Below, one piece after another: positions 27,571 to 36,962 of a stretch of DNA of 56,458 bases. The number at the start of each line of letters is the position of its first letter. Within the stretch, counting starts at the first letter, position 1. Both the position numbers and the translations under genes were made by a program. The stretch comes from SAR116 cluster bacterium AG-325-I21 (GTDB lineage Bacteria > Pseudomonadota > Alphaproteobacteria > Puniceispirillales > Puniceispirillaceae): contig QBYK01000010.1 in assembly GCA_003282865.1 (NCBI GenBank), positions 1 to 56,458 on the forward strand, given 5' to 3'. The notes beneath the pieces were generated by a model, which searched no databases, was not told the origin of the DNA, and was given only the letters and a program-made list of their open reading frames with translations.

Positions 27571-30099
27571 ATGACCAACATCTCAGCAAGCCTCGTTAGC
27601 TGGCAGTTTGCCTGGCAATTGGCACAGCGCGAGATGCGCGGCAGTCTTAGAAAATTCCGCGTGTTTCTTGGGGCTTTGCTGATTGGTGTTGCCGCAATTG
27701 GGACGGTTGGGTCCGTCGCTGAATCAATGCGAAATGGCATCAATGATAATGCTCGCATTCTGCTTGGCGGTGACCTGGAGATCAGCAGCCTACACACGCC
27801 ACCGAATGATGAAATCATCGATGCTGCCGAAGCTTTGGGGAAAGTGTCAAAAGTTATCCAAATGCGTGCCATGCTGCAAACAGGCGACAGACGCAAACTT
27901 GTTGAATTGAAGGCTGTTGACGAACATTGGCCACTTATCGGCAGAGCTGAGATTGAACCTGCCATTCCACTTGCAATCGCACTTGATGGCAACGGCATTG
28001 CAGCAGATGGGGCATTGCTTCGTAGCCTTGGCCTCAAACCTGGTGACTCTGCTAGACTAGGGGACATGGATATTGAAGTGCGTGCCAATTTAACTGACGA
28101 ACCTGACCGATCAATCAGCTTCGTTAGCTTTGGCCCGCGGGTTCTAATATCAAAAAAAACATTGGCAGCAACAGGTTTACAGCAACCAGGATCATTTATC
28201 ACCTACCGATACCGGCTTTTGCTTAAAGATCCTGAAACCCGGAAAACCGCATTAGCCAATTTGCAAAGACTGACCAAACCTACCCATGCAAGGGTGCGCG
28301 AAGTTGCCAATGCCGCCCCTGGTTTTGAACGACTTATCAATCAGGCTGAGATTTTTTTGGTGCTGGTCGGATTAACCGCCCTTTTAATCGGCGGGCTTGG
28401 CGTTGCTGGTGCAGTAAGGGCATGGCTTGCAAGCCGGATGCCGGTAATTGCTACCTTGAAATGCCTTGGCGCTCCATCTCTGCTGATTTTTCGTATTTAC
28501 CTTTTACAAGTCTTTATGATTGCAGCTTGCGGCGTGATGGCTGGAGTAATCGTGGCCGCAATTGCCCCCTTATTTGCCATTCACACTCTATCCAAATATG
28601 TGACAGTACCGCTAGAGATGACCATCTACCCAGTGCCATTAACGGTTGCCGCTGGTTTTGGCCTTGGCACTGCCTTTTTGTTTGCGGTTTGGCCTTTGGC
28701 GAAGGCTGAAGAAGTGCGTGCCGCCGATTTGTTCCGGAGTTTAATTGAAATGCCATCCGGTTTGCCTAAAAAACACTATTTGGGAATGATGCTTTTTATC
28801 ATCATTTTCCTTACTTTCCTTGCTTATTTTGCGACAAAGGATCTAGCCATTACAGTTTACTTTATTTGCGGATCACTGGCATCACTTTTACTGTTATCTT
28901 TCATAGGTTCGGTGCTCGTGCACGCTCTTAGATTATTGCCATTGCCACATTTTGTACCCGCACGACTGGCCCTGTCAAACATCATCCGGCCAGGATCGCC
29001 GGTGCGCTCAGTCATTATTGCGTTTGGACTTGGGCTATCTGTGCTTGTTGCCATTTCAGTAACCGAGTCAAATCTTGGCCGCCAGATTGACAACCGCGTT
29101 GCCGAAGACGCACCAGCCTGGTTCTTTATCGATATTCAGCCAAGTCAGATTGACGAATTTGAAAGCCTCGCCAGATCGGTAGATGGCATTACACGCGTTG
29201 CCAAAACGCCCATGGTTCGGGGCCGTGTTGTTAAAATAAATGGTGTGCCAGCGGCCGCTATTTCCCCGCCGGAAGGGTCGGCGTGGATTTTGCGTGGTGA
29301 CCGGGCATTGACATGGGCTACCACCCCTCCAAAGAGCAGTGAAATTGTGGCCGGCACTTGGTGGCCGAGTAACTACAAAGGGCCACCAATCGTCTCGATG
29401 TCAAAAGATGCAGCTGACGATTTTGGCCTCACTATAGGTGATACAATCAGTGTCAATGTTCTTGGCCGTGAGGTTACAGCACGGATATACAATTTACGGA
29501 ATGTTGATTGGCAAAGTTTTCAGATCAATTTTGTTTTTGTTCTGAATCCGGGCGTACTTGATGCCGCCCCACATAGCTGGATTGCGACCACCCACACCAA
29601 AACTGATGACGCTGCCGATGCTGTTGAACGCGCTGTTACGAACCAGTTTTCCAACGTCTCGGCGGTGTCTGTGAAAGAAGCTGTCGCAACAGCACAGCGC
29701 GTAATTGGTCTACTTGGTGGGGCGGTGAAGCTTACCGCCTTTGTTACTTTGATTGCGGGCATCGCAGTACTTGCTGGAACAGTTGCCAGCAGTGAATCTC
29801 AACGGCTTGCCGACTCCGTTATCCTCAAAGTATTAGGAGCGACAAGGCTGACCATTGGCTCCGCGTGGTTCTTTGAGTATGCGCTTTTGGGGCTGCTGAC
29901 GGCTTTGGCAGCAGCAATCATCGGCAGTCTTGCGAGCTGGGCCCTTGTTAACAGGCTCTTAGGGGCAGAATTTGTCCTTGATGGTGGGCTAGTCTTTGCT
30001 ACCACACTTGCTGGTGCTTTTTTTACGGCCATTCTTGGGCTCGCTGGCGCGATGAAAACCCTTGGCCGGAAACCAGCTCCCTTGTTGCGTGAAATTTAG
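27571..30099 (+). CDS. FtsX-like ABC permease (YbbP-like)
   Basis: Large inner-membrane permease (842 aa) with two FtsX-type four-helix units, partner of the preceding ATPase. One TM helix near residue 35 leads to a periplasmic domain ('LLGGDLEISSLHTPPNDE'), then three helices near 255-400. A further pair of helices lies near 415-460, a helix near 480-510 precedes a second periplasmic domain, and three C-terminal helices follow (from about 705). Length matches YbbP of E. coli. Start fixed at ATG 27571 (MTNIS), with GGAATGGAA upstream; the frame opens earlier at 27460 within the ATPase gene. Substrate unknown. Confidence 0.88.
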   Translation: MTNISASLVSWQFAWQLAQREMRGSLRKFRVFLGALLIGVAAIGTVGSVAESMRNGINDNARILLGGDLEISSLHTPPNDEIIDAAEALGKVSKVIQMRAMLQTGDRRKLVELKAVDEHWPLIGRAEIEPAIPLAIALDGNGIAADGALLRSLGLKPGDSARLGDMDIEVRANLTDEPDRSISFVSFGPRVLISKKTLAATGLQQPGSFITYRYRLLLKDPETRKTALANLQRLTKPTHARVREVANAAPGFERLINQAEIFLVLVGLTALLIGGLGVAGAVRAWLASRMPVIATLKCLGAPSLLIFRIYLLQVFMIAACGVMAGVIVAAIAPLFAIHTLSKYVTVPLEMTIYPVPLTVAAGFGLGTAFLFAVWPLAKAEEVRAADLFRSLIEMPSGLPKKHYLGMMLFIIIFLTFLAYFATKDLAITVYFICGSLASLLLLSFIGSVLVHALRLLPLPHFVPARLALSNIIRPGSPVRSVIIAFGLGLSVLVAISVTESNLGRQIDNRVAEDAPAWFFIDIQPSQIDEFESLARSVDGITRVAKTPMVRGRVVKINGVPAAAISPPEGSAWILRGDRALTWATTPPKSSEIVAGTWWPSNYKGPPIVSMSKDAADDFGLTIGDTISVNVLGREVTARIYNLRNVDWQSFQINFVFVLNPGVLDAAPHSWIATTHTKTDDAADAVERAVTNQFSNVSAVSVKEAVATAQRVIGLLGGAVKLTAFVTLIAGIAVLAGTVASSESQRLADSVILKVLGATRLTIGSAWFFEYALLGLLTALAAAIIGSLASWALVNRLLGAEFVLDGGLVFATTLAGAFFTAILGLAGAMKTLGRKPAPLLREI

Positions 30100-30250
30100 G
30101 CTCTCACCTATTACCAACAGCCACCTTGCTGACGCATGACCGACGGCGTATTTCGAGGCGGATGAAACCAAGATCAAACTGCTTCGCAAAAACAATGAGT
30201 TGGGAAAACGCCATTGCGAGGACGATAGTGATAAGATATAGAAATCAGAT

Positions 30251-31468
30251 ATGAGCAAACATAACATCAAAAAAGTTGTCCTCGCCTATTCAGGCGGCCT
30301 TGACACCTCCGTCATTCTCCGTTGGTTACAAGACCATTACCGCGCCGAGGTGATTACCTTTACCGCTAATATTGGTCAAGGTGAGGATATTGAACCAGCG
30401 CGCGCCAAAGCCGAATTGCTGGGCATTAAACATATCTACATTGAAGATTTACGGGAAGAATTTGTGCGCGATTACGTGTTCCCAATGCTTCGGGCAAACC
30501 CGCTTTATGAAGGCGCTTATCTTCTTGGCACATCGATTGCCCGGCCATTGATTGCTAAACGCCAGATCGAAATTGCCCGTGACATTGGCGCCGAGGCCGT
30601 ATCACATGGCGCAACCGGCAAAGGAAATGATCAAGTAAGATTCGAGCTGGCCTATTACGCCCAGCAGCCTGACATTCAAGTGATCGCGCCGTGGCGTGAA
30701 TGGGATCTCGGTAGCCGCACAAAACTGATTGCTTATGCCGAAGCCAACCAGATACCCATTCCAAAGGACAAGCGCGGCGAAGCCCCTTTCAGCGTTGATG
30801 CGAACCTGTTGCATATATCTGCCGAAGGCAAAGTTTTGGAAGATCCATGGGTGGCGCCTGAAGAATATGTATTCTCACGCAGCGTGTCGCCTGAGCAGGC
30901 CCCCAACAAGCCAATCGAAATTGAAATCACATTCAAATCAGGTGACCCTGTTGCTATCGATGGCCGGACATTATCGCCTGCCAGCCTGCTGACCAAATTG
31001 AATCAACTAGGTGGTCAGAACGGCATTGGCCGCCTTGATCTTGTGGAAAACCGTTTTGTTGGGATGAAGTCACGTGGGATTTATGAAACACCAGGCGGCA
31101 CAATCCTATTAACCGCACGCCGAGCAATGGAATCAATCACCCTTGACCGTGGTGCAATGCACACCAAAGACGAATTGATGCCGCGCTATGCTGAATTAGT
31201 TTATAACGGCTTCTGGTTTTCACCCGAGCGCGAAATGCTGCAAACGGCCATTGATAGCTGCCGCGATGCAGTGAATGGTGTTGTGCGAGTGAAACTATAT
31301 AAAGGTAATGTCACTATAACAGGACGAAAATCGCGAAATTCCCTCTACAATGCGGATCTTGTAACCTTTGAAGAAGGTTCAATTGATTACAACCACAGCG
31401 ATGCACAGGGATTTATCAGGTTAAATGCACTGCGGCTTCGGGTTAATAAAATGGTCCGGGATAACTAA
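30251..31468 (+). CDS. argG: Argininosuccinate synthase
   Basis: ATP-dependent ligase (405 aa) joining citrulline and aspartate in arginine synthesis. The ATP pyrophosphatase loop is '[16 protein letters not shown]' (12-27). '[14 protein letters not shown]' binds citrulline and aspartate, and '[18 protein letters not shown]' is the family's C-terminal block. Length is standard. The ribosome site is weak. It is a single gene ended by a strong hairpin shared with the convergent sodB. Confidence 0.97.
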   Translation: MSKHNIKKVVLAYSGGLDTSVILRWLQDHYRAEVITFTANIGQGEDIEPARAKAELLGIKHIYIEDLREEFVRDYVFPMLRANPLYEGAYLLGTSIARPLIAKRQIEIARDIGAEAVSHGATGKGNDQVRFELAYYAQQPDIQVIAPWREWDLGSRTKLIAYAEANQIPIPKDKRGEAPFSVDANLLHISAEGKVLEDPWVAPEEYVFSRSVSPEQAPNKPIEIEITFKSGDPVAIDGRTLSPASLLTKLNQLGGQNGIGRLDLVENRFVGMKSRGIYETPGGTILLTARRAMESITLDRGAMHTKDELMPRYAELVYNGFWFSPEREMLQTAIDSCRDAVNGVVRVKLYKGNVTITGRKSRNSLYNADLVTFEEGSIDYNHSDAQGFIRLNALRLRVNKMVRDN

Positions 31469-31517
31469 TTTGTCGTTAATTCCCGCACAACGGCGGTAAA
31501 TTGAAGAACCAATGAAA

Positions 31518-31549
31518 AAAGCCGCCATCCAATATAGGAGGACGGCTTT
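31518..31549. terminator. Bidirectional terminator between argG and sodB
   Basis: AAAGCCG (31518-31524) pairs with CGGCTTT (31543-31549), with further imperfect pairing inside (CC-T-CC against GG-A-GG) around a small AT loop. A run of A precedes and T follows, so the hairpin can end transcripts from both sides. It lies 50 bp after argG and 33 bp after sodB. Confidence 0.75.
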
Positions 31550-31581
31550 AACGACAAGGGCAGGATAATCTTATTTATGTA

Positions 31582-32181
31582 CTACAGTTGCGCCGCAACA
31601 TAGTCCCAATTGACAAGATTCTCCAGGAAGTTTGCCAGATAGTCTGGGCGTTTATTACGAAAATCAATATAGTATGAATGTTCCCACACATCACAGCCAA
31701 GCAATGCTGTTTGACCAAAACAGAGCGGGTTCACCCCATTTTCAGTTTTGGTTACGGCAAGCCTGCCACCACTATCTTTCACCAACCAGCACCAGCCAGA
31801 TCCGAACTGGCCAGCCCCTGCAGACTTGAAAGCATCCTCAAATGCATCGGTTGATCCAAATGAGTCCGTCAATGCGGCTTCAAGCTCGCTTGGCATGGCG
31901 CGCCCTTTTGGTCCCATCATTTGCCAGAACTTCATGTGATTCCAATGCTGAGAGGCATTGTTAAAGATACCATTTTGAGCAACCGCATTTTTGTCGTAGG
32001 TCCCAGTGATTATATCTTCAAGTTCTTTACCTTCCCATTCAGTGCCGGCGATCAGATTGTTGCCGTTCACAACATAGGCGTTGTGATGCAGATCATGGTG
32101 ATATTCAAGCGTTTCAGCGCTCATGCCAAGGTCTGCCAATGCATCATGCGCATAAGGTAGGTCAGGTAGTTCAAATGCCAT
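31582..32181 (-). CDS. sodB: Superoxide dismutase (Fe/Mn family)
   Basis: Cytosolic superoxide dismutase (199 aa). The four metal ligands fall at H28, H82 in 'QHWNHMKFW', D164 and H168 in 'DVWEHSYYIDFRN'. The sequence is closer to the iron type, but iron and manganese use cannot be told apart safely. Start fixed at ATG 32181 by GGAGG 6 nt upstream; an ATG four codons earlier overlaps that ribosome site. A 10-bp palindrome, TAGTTAACTA (32212-32221), lies 31-40 bp upstream and may be a regulator site. Confidence 0.95.
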   Translation of the reverse strand: MAFELPDLPYAHDALADLGMSAETLEYHHDLHHNAYVVNGNNLIAGTEWEGKELEDIITGTYDKNAVAQNGIFNNASQHWNHMKFWQMMGPKGRAMPSELEAALTDSFGSTDAFEDAFKSAGAGQFGSGWCWLVKDSGGRLAVTKTENGVNPLCFGQTALLGCDVWEHSYYIDFRNKRPDYLANFLENLVNWDYVAAQL

Positions 32182-32349
32182 TTCGGCCTCCACAGTTTTG
32201 TCTTTGGTAGCTAGTTAACTAAACAGATATAGTCATGATTATACAAATGCCAAATAAAATTAACTGACAAGCACTGCTGGCATGTTAATTTACAAGGCTA
32301 GAAGCATGAACAGAGTCGTAATTCCGGCTTGCTGATAAAGGATAAAAAC

Positions 32350-32934
32350 ATGACCAGCCCTTCCAAACCCTTTATTGCACCTTTTCTAGGTCACCATCCA
32401 GAAATTGACGCCAGCGCTTACATCGCCGAAACAGTAGCAATTGTTGGGGCCGTCCGTATCAGCTCGAATAGCAGCGTCTGGCATCAGGTTACATTGCGCG
32501 GCGACAACAATTTTATAACTGTTGGCGAAGGAACGAATATTCAGGATAATAGCTGTGTGCATATCAGCAGCCGCGAATATCCAACAATCATTGGTAATTA
32601 TGTAAATATTGGTCATTGCGCACTAGTACATGCCTGTCATTTGCATGATCATGCTTTTGTTGGCATGGGGTCAATTGTGATGGATGGCGCAATCATTGAA
32701 ACTGACGGCATGCTTGCCGCCGGATCGTTATTGACCGCTCGCAAACATATCCCAGCTGGAGAATTATGGGCGGGACGGCCCGCCCGAAAAATGCGTGATT
32801 TAAACCCCGATGAAATTGCTGATAACCGCCATATTGCACAACATTATGTAGAGGTAGCACGCGCCCACCGGCTGGGGGCTGCAGGCGGCCCTTTTGTTAA
32901 TATGGACACGCAACCCTTGCCGCCACGCGATTAA
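32350..32934 (+). CDS. Gamma-class carbonic anhydrase family protein
   Basis: Left-handed beta-helix protein (194 aa) of the gamma-carbonic anhydrase/YrdA/PaaY group, a trimeric cytosolic metalloenzyme or acyl-related relative. Hexapeptide repeats run through the whole chain. The metal histidines are in 'SCVHISSREYPTIIGNYVNIGHCALVHACHLHDH' (about residues 70-105, with His in the usual IGH and VH positions). Start fixed at ATG 32350 by AAAGGA 9 nt upstream. Many such proteins lack measurable carbonic anhydrase activity, so the biochemical role is not certain. Confidence 0.88.
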   Translation: MTSPSKPFIAPFLGHHPEIDASAYIAETVAIVGAVRISSNSSVWHQVTLRGDNNFITVGEGTNIQDNSCVHISSREYPTIIGNYVNIGHCALVHACHLHDHAFVGMGSIVMDGAIIETDGMLAAGSLLTARKHIPAGELWAGRPARKMRDLNPDEIADNRHIAQHYVEVARAHRLGAAGGPFVNMDTQPLPPRD

Positions 32935-32990
32935 TCCTTCGAAATAAAATAGCTTACCGATTGTATGATTATGCCACGCAATGCAATTAA

Positions 32991-33017
32991 TTGGGCCGCA
33001 GAACTTGGCCGGCCCAA
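32991..33017. terminator. Hairpin between two convergent genes
   Basis: TTGGGCCG (32991-32998) and CGGCCCAA (33010-33017) form a perfect GC-rich 8-bp stem with an 11-nt loop. It lies between the convergent carbonic anhydrase and dehydrogenase genes. T-containing sequence follows on both strands but no long U tract, so it is a probable shared terminator. Confidence 0.55.
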
Positions 33018-33028
33018 ACTTTCCCGGT

Positions 33029-33898
33029 CTAAAAATCACGGAGCCGGCGTATCAAACTGGAAGTGTCATTACGACCGTATCCATCAGCACTTATTTCGGA
33101 GTAATAGCTCGCAACAATTTCAGTAACTGGCAGATCGGCTCCATTGCGCTTAGCCTCTTCAAGACAAATCCGTAAGTCCTTGCGCATCAAGTCAACAGCA
33201 AAGCCAAAATCAAATTCACCTCTTACCATGGTTTCGCCGCGATTAACCATTTGCCATGATTGTGCTGCCCCGCCGGAAATCGCCGCAAGTAGCTTTTCCG
33301 TATCAAGGCCAACATTCATGGCGAAATTCAATCCTTCTGATAAAGCTTGCACAAGACCAGCAATACAAATTTGATTTGCCATCTTGGCCTGCTGGCCTTT
33401 ACCAGCAGCGCCCATGTGAACAACCCGTGCCCCATAGCATTCCATCATCGGCAATGCCAAGGCAAAAGCAGCATCATCGCCGCCAACCATCACGGTTAAT
33501 TTACCATTTTCAGCACCTGCCTGCCCACCAGAAACCGGTGCATCAAGTGTTTGAACCCCCGATGCCTTTCCAGCTTCATAGAGCTGGCATGCAACATCCG
33601 CCGAAACTGTACTATTATCAATGAAGACAGCCCCACTTTTCATAGACGGAATTGCACCATCCTCGCCAAGCGCCACCGACAGCACATCCGGGTCATCACC
33701 CACACAGCAAAACACAAAATCAGCACCATCAGCCGCGACCGCCGGCGTGGTTGCAAATGAACCACTATGTTGGGCAGTCCATGCCTCAGCTTTTGCTAAA
33801 GTTCGATTGAAAACAGTTACGTCATGACCCGCAGCGGCGATATGGCCAGCCATCGGATAGCCCATGACGCCCATTCCCAAAAATGCAACTTTCGACAT
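33029..33898 (-). CDS. Beta-hydroxyacid dehydrogenase (3-hydroxyisobutyrate dehydrogenase family)
   Basis: NAD(P)-dependent dehydrogenase (289 aa) of the 6-phosphogluconate dehydrogenase superfamily, acting on small 3-hydroxy acids such as 3-hydroxyisobutyrate, tartronate semialdehyde or glyoxylate. 'FLGMGVMGYPMAGHI' (6-20) binds the cofactor. 'DAPVSGGQAGAENGKLTVMVGG' (119-140) is the substrate motif, and the catalytic Lys172 is in 'GKGQQAKMANQ'. The gene is single and divergent from hpt. A second intact paralogue is at 45469 and a dead one at 37714. Confidence 0.9.
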   Translation of the reverse strand: MSKVAFLGMGVMGYPMAGHIAAAGHDVTVFNRTLAKAEAWTAQHSGSFATTPAVAADGADFVFCCVGDDPDVLSVALGEDGAIPSMKSGAVFIDNSTVSADVACQLYEAGKASGVQTLDAPVSGGQAGAENGKLTVMVGGDDAAFALALPMMECYGARVVHMGAAGKGQQAKMANQICIAGLVQALSEGLNFAMNVGLDTEKLLAAISGGAAQSWQMVNRGETMVRGEFDFGFAVDLMRKDLRICLEEAKRNGADLPVTEIVASYYSEISADGYGRNDTSSLIRRLRDF

Positions 33899-34098
33899 AA
33901 AAAATCCCTTTTCTTAATTTTAAGGACCACAACCAGGTGTCAAACGATATTTACATGGCCAAAACACAAATGTCCTAATTTGCAATAGCCATTTCTGTCA
34001 GCACGATTATACTAAAAACTCACCGGCGTTGTGATACCAAACGGCGGCCCCAATTATCATTAAATACCACTTACTAGAGACAGGGGTAACTATACCGC

Positions 34099-34644
34099 AT
34101 GACCGTATTATCAAGCCAGCATGAAATCGACATTTTAATTACCGAAGCCGAAATCACCGCCCGAACCAATAATCTGGCCCGTCAAATTACCGACCATTAT
34201 AAAGATACTGAACAGTTGATTGTAATTGGTCTTTTGCGTGGATCATTTGTGTTTATCGCAGATCTTGTGCGCCGCCTTGCGCTGCCGGTTGAAGTGGATT
34301 TCATGACTGTTTCATCCTACGGTAATAATGCCATTTCTTCACGTCAAGTTCGCATCATTCAGGATCTTGAAACCCAGATCAAAAATCGTGACGTTCTAAT
34401 CGTTGAAGATATTGTAGATACCGGTCATACCCTATCACAAGTTCAAAAAATCCTGCTGACCCGTGCTCCAAAAAGCCTCTCAATCTGCACCCTGTTAAAT
34501 AAACCATCACGCCGCGAGGTGGATGTGGATGTGAATTGGGTCGGCTTTGATATTCCTGATGCGTTCGTGATTGGTTACGGAATTGATTATGCGCAGCAAG
34601 GCCGAAATTTACCCCATATTGGTGTCGTAAAGGGCGTGAAATAA
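34099..34644 (+). CDS. hpt: Hypoxanthine phosphoribosyltransferase
   Basis: Purine-salvage enzyme (181 aa) converting hypoxanthine (and often guanine) plus PRPP to IMP or GMP. The PRPP loop is 'VLIVEDIVDTGHTLSQV' near residues 97-113. 'GLLRGSFVFIADLVRRL' is the PPi loop region, and 'WVGFDIPDAFVIGYGIDY' the purine pocket. Length is typical. A GGGG element lies a little far from the ATG. It stands alone, with the dehydrogenase divergent upstream. Confidence 0.93.
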   Translation: MTVLSSQHEIDILITEAEITARTNNLARQITDHYKDTEQLIVIGLLRGSFVFIADLVRRLALPVEVDFMTVSSYGNNAISSRQVRIIQDLETQIKNRDVLIVEDIVDTGHTLSQVQKILLTRAPKSLSICTLLNKPSRREVDVDVNWVGFDIPDAFVIGYGIDYAQQGRNLPHIGVVKGVK

Positions 34645-34951
34645 ACGCCAAAATAATGTCCTATCTTCATAAAGATAGCTGCAAAGGAGTACAGTACCTG
34701 ATATCGCTCATACGTGTCTGATCGTTTAGCTCTAACCGGTGTTGTACAAACACCCAACCAACAAAAGCCTTGGCGAAAAGCGCCACGCCAATTTCAAAAA
34801 ACTCACAAGTTCTAACAAAGTAATTACAAGCGGCTTGACCCACTTACGATTTAAACCGTTATCACTCTCTTGTTAACGCCCAAAATCAAAAGTTAAAAGC
34901 TGGAAAAATCAGCCAATTTGAGTCACTTTAAAACCCACGGCTGACGCTCGC
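34645..34951. other. 307-bp intergenic stretch with several small hairpins
   Basis: No gene is seen here. Three small inverted repeats follow hpt: CTATCTT/AAGATAG (34661-34678), GGTGTT/AACACC (34738-34754) and TTGGCG/CGCCAA (34770-34791), the last with a nested TGGCG/CGCCA. None has a clear U tract. They may mark transcript ends of hpt and of the convergent acuI-type gene, or a small RNA. I cannot separate these. Confidence 0.35.
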
Positions 34952-35950
34952 TTATGCGTTTACATCAACAACTAGGCGGCCCTTTACTTTGCCAGCCAGA
35001 ATTTCAGCTCCAGCCGTTGGCACATCGGCAAGCCCAATAAGTGTCATTGCGCTTGCAAGCTGCCGCTTTGGCAAATCATTTGCCAAACGCTGCCAAACCT
35101 TAATCCGACGCTGATAAGGTGCCATAACCGAGTCAATGCCCAAAAGCGAAACACCCCGAAGGATAAATGGAATAACTGTTGTTGATAGGTCAGCCCCACC
35201 GGCCAATCCCACCGTGGCCACAGCACCACTATATTTCATTTGGGCCAATGCGCGAGCCAAAATCTTGCTGCCCACCGAATCAACACATCCTGCCCATTTT
35301 CCTGACTCCAAGGGCTTGCCAGCCCCTTCAATCATGTCTGCCCGATATAGTATATCACTCGCACCAAGGCCACGAAGATAGGGCTCAGTTTCTGGGCGCC
35401 CCGTTAACGCTGTCACCGAAAATCCACGAGTGGCCAGAAGCGCTGTTGCAATCGATCCAACGCCGCCAGCCGCACCGGTTACAAGAACTGGGCCGGTCTC
35501 GGGTGTAACGCCTGCATCCTCTAGAGCTAAAACCGAAAGCATTGCAGTAAATCCAGCAGTACCAATCGCCATCGCTTGCTGGCAATCTAGCCCGACAGCC
35601 AATGGAACCAGCCACTCAGCCTTTACCTTGGCAAATTGCGCGTAGCCGCCCCACCATATCTCGCCAACACGCCACCCTGTCAAAACCACAAGATCGCCAG
35701 GCTTATAGCGCTCATCCGAACTGCTCACAACTTCACCAGCAAAATCAATGCCCGGAATATGTGGGTATTCCCTTACTAACCGACCAAGGCCGGTTAAGCA
35801 CTGACCATCCTTGTAGTTAATTGTGGAGTATTTCACTGCAACGAGAACATCACCGCCAGCTGGAAGGTCATCATGCTGCATATCAGTTATTTCATGACTA
35901 ATCACATTTTCATTATCACGATACACCATTAGGGCTTTGAAACTAGACAT
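34952..35950 (-). CDS. acuI: Acryloyl-CoA reductase / YhdH-YhfP family quinone oxidoreductase
   Basis: NADPH-dependent medium-chain dehydrogenase/reductase (332 aa). Proteins of this branch include AcuI, which reduces acryloyl-CoA to propionyl-CoA, detoxifying the acrylate made from DMSP. Seen: 'STINYKDGQCLTGLGRLVREYPHIPGIDFAGEV' near the N-terminus and the nucleotide loop 'LVTGAAGGVGSIATALLATRGF' near 155. 'GLAGGADLSTTVIPFILRGVSLLGIDSV' is typical of the group. The zinc site of alcohol dehydrogenases is absent. Start fixed at ATG 35950 by AAGGAG; the open frame runs 63 codons further without family-like residues. The AcuI assignment is likely, not certain. Confidence 0.87.
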   Translation of the reverse strand: MSSFKALMVYRDNENVISHEITDMQHDDLPAGGDVLVAVKYSTINYKDGQCLTGLGRLVREYPHIPGIDFAGEVVSSSDERYKPGDLVVLTGWRVGEIWWGGYAQFAKVKAEWLVPLAVGLDCQQAMAIGTAGFTAMLSVLALEDAGVTPETGPVLVTGAAGGVGSIATALLATRGFSVTALTGRPETEPYLRGLGASDILYRADMIEGAGKPLESGKWAGCVDSVGSKILARALAQMKYSGAVATVGLAGGADLSTTVIPFILRGVSLLGIDSVMAPYQRRIKVWQRLANDLPKRQLASAMTLIGLADVPTAGAEILAGKVKGRLVVDVNA

Positions 35951-36223
35951 TGCAGGCTCCTTCGTTTGAATTGCCATAATTTGGATAACATCTTTACCCG
36001 CCCTTAAATAGCCTAAAACCACTCCAACGAAAATTCTGGTTTTAGCTAACAACAGTTGTTTAACACTGGATAAAGTTTCGGCATCCCTAACATATCGTTT
36101 TTTTGCGCGACTGCATTCATGATAGTAAAAATGACACAACCAAATCTAAGGCAACGCTTGGCAATATCACATAAGCGATATAGGCTAACCGGGATAAAGG
36201 TAAACATTTCTAGATGGACCATG

Positions 36224-36814
36224 ATGAACATACGAATACCATCAACTCAAATCCTCAGAGTCTTTTGGGCCATCTTCGGGATCATTACAGTGGCGATAAC
36301 AGTGCTTGGGCCAGCTTGTGCAGACCAGAATGACCCCCAGCTTGATAAACTCTTTATTGCCCTTCAAGCCGGCCCATCAGAAACGCAAGCCGCGAATCTA
36401 GAACTCGAAATTTGGACTAGGTGGGACAACCATCCCTATGATCCATTGGCAAACCGACAAATGAAAAAGGGCATTGAGTTCATGAATTCTGGGTATCTTG
36501 ATGCTGCAGAAGACGTTTTCAGCCGCATTATCAACAGCCATCCTGATTTTGCCGAAGCCTGGAACAAACGTGCCACAGTTCGATTTTTTCGTGGCAATGA
36601 CTCTGGATCTGCGAGCGATATTCTGCAAGTGATCAAACTAGAGCCAAGGCATTTTGGGGCGCTTTCTGGACTTGGCATGATCCGGGTCCGCACCGGTGAT
36701 TTGGAAGGGGCTTTAAAGGCCTATAAAGCGGCCCAGCGCATGAACCCATATTTGCCACAAATTGAAGCAATCATTGATCAACTAGGCAAAAAGCTTAAAG
36801 GGCGCGCCCTTTAA
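36224..36814 (+). CDS. Exported TPR-repeat protein
   Basis: Periplasmic or membrane-anchored protein (about 196 aa). An N-terminal signal peptide or anchor lies within the first 33 residues and ends 'GPACA' before Asp-Gln. After it come about three tetratricopeptide repeats: 'KKGIEFMNSGYLDAAEDVFSRIINSHPDFAEAW', then two more ending 'GDLEGALKAYKAAQRMNPYLP'. Such repeats mediate protein contacts and do not reveal a reaction. Start set at ATG 36224 (or 36221), where the signal peptide begins; the frame opens earlier at 36119 and overlaps the region upstream of acuI. Confidence 0.78.
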   Translation: MNIRIPSTQILRVFWAIFGIITVAITVLGPACADQNDPQLDKLFIALQAGPSETQAANLELEIWTRWDNHPYDPLANRQMKKGIEFMNSGYLDAAEDVFSRIINSHPDFAEAWNKRATVRFFRGNDSGSASDILQVIKLEPRHFGALSGLGMIRVRTGDLEGALKAYKAAQRMNPYLPQIEAIIDQLGKKLKGRAL

Positions 36815-36962
36815 TAAGCGAGTTTAAAATAGAGTCGGTGATTCGGATTATTTAGTCTGTTAATTTGGAGGCGGTCACCCGACTGTGTAACTACGTGATA
36901 GCCTAAAAATTATGCGGTAAATGAATTGAGTAATGGTCTTGATAATATTAGAGGCGGGAGAT

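Noticed and set aside
27486-28202. A 238-codon open frame on the minus strand across the ATPase/permease junction
   Set aside because: It is antisense to two clear genes and Ser/Ala-rich as expected from a shadow frame.
32212-32221. TAGTTAACTA palindrome upstream of sodB as an iron-regulator box
   Set aside because: At 10 bp and AT-rich it is easily chance, and it does not match a Fur or Irr site that I can recognise; mentioned only under sodB.
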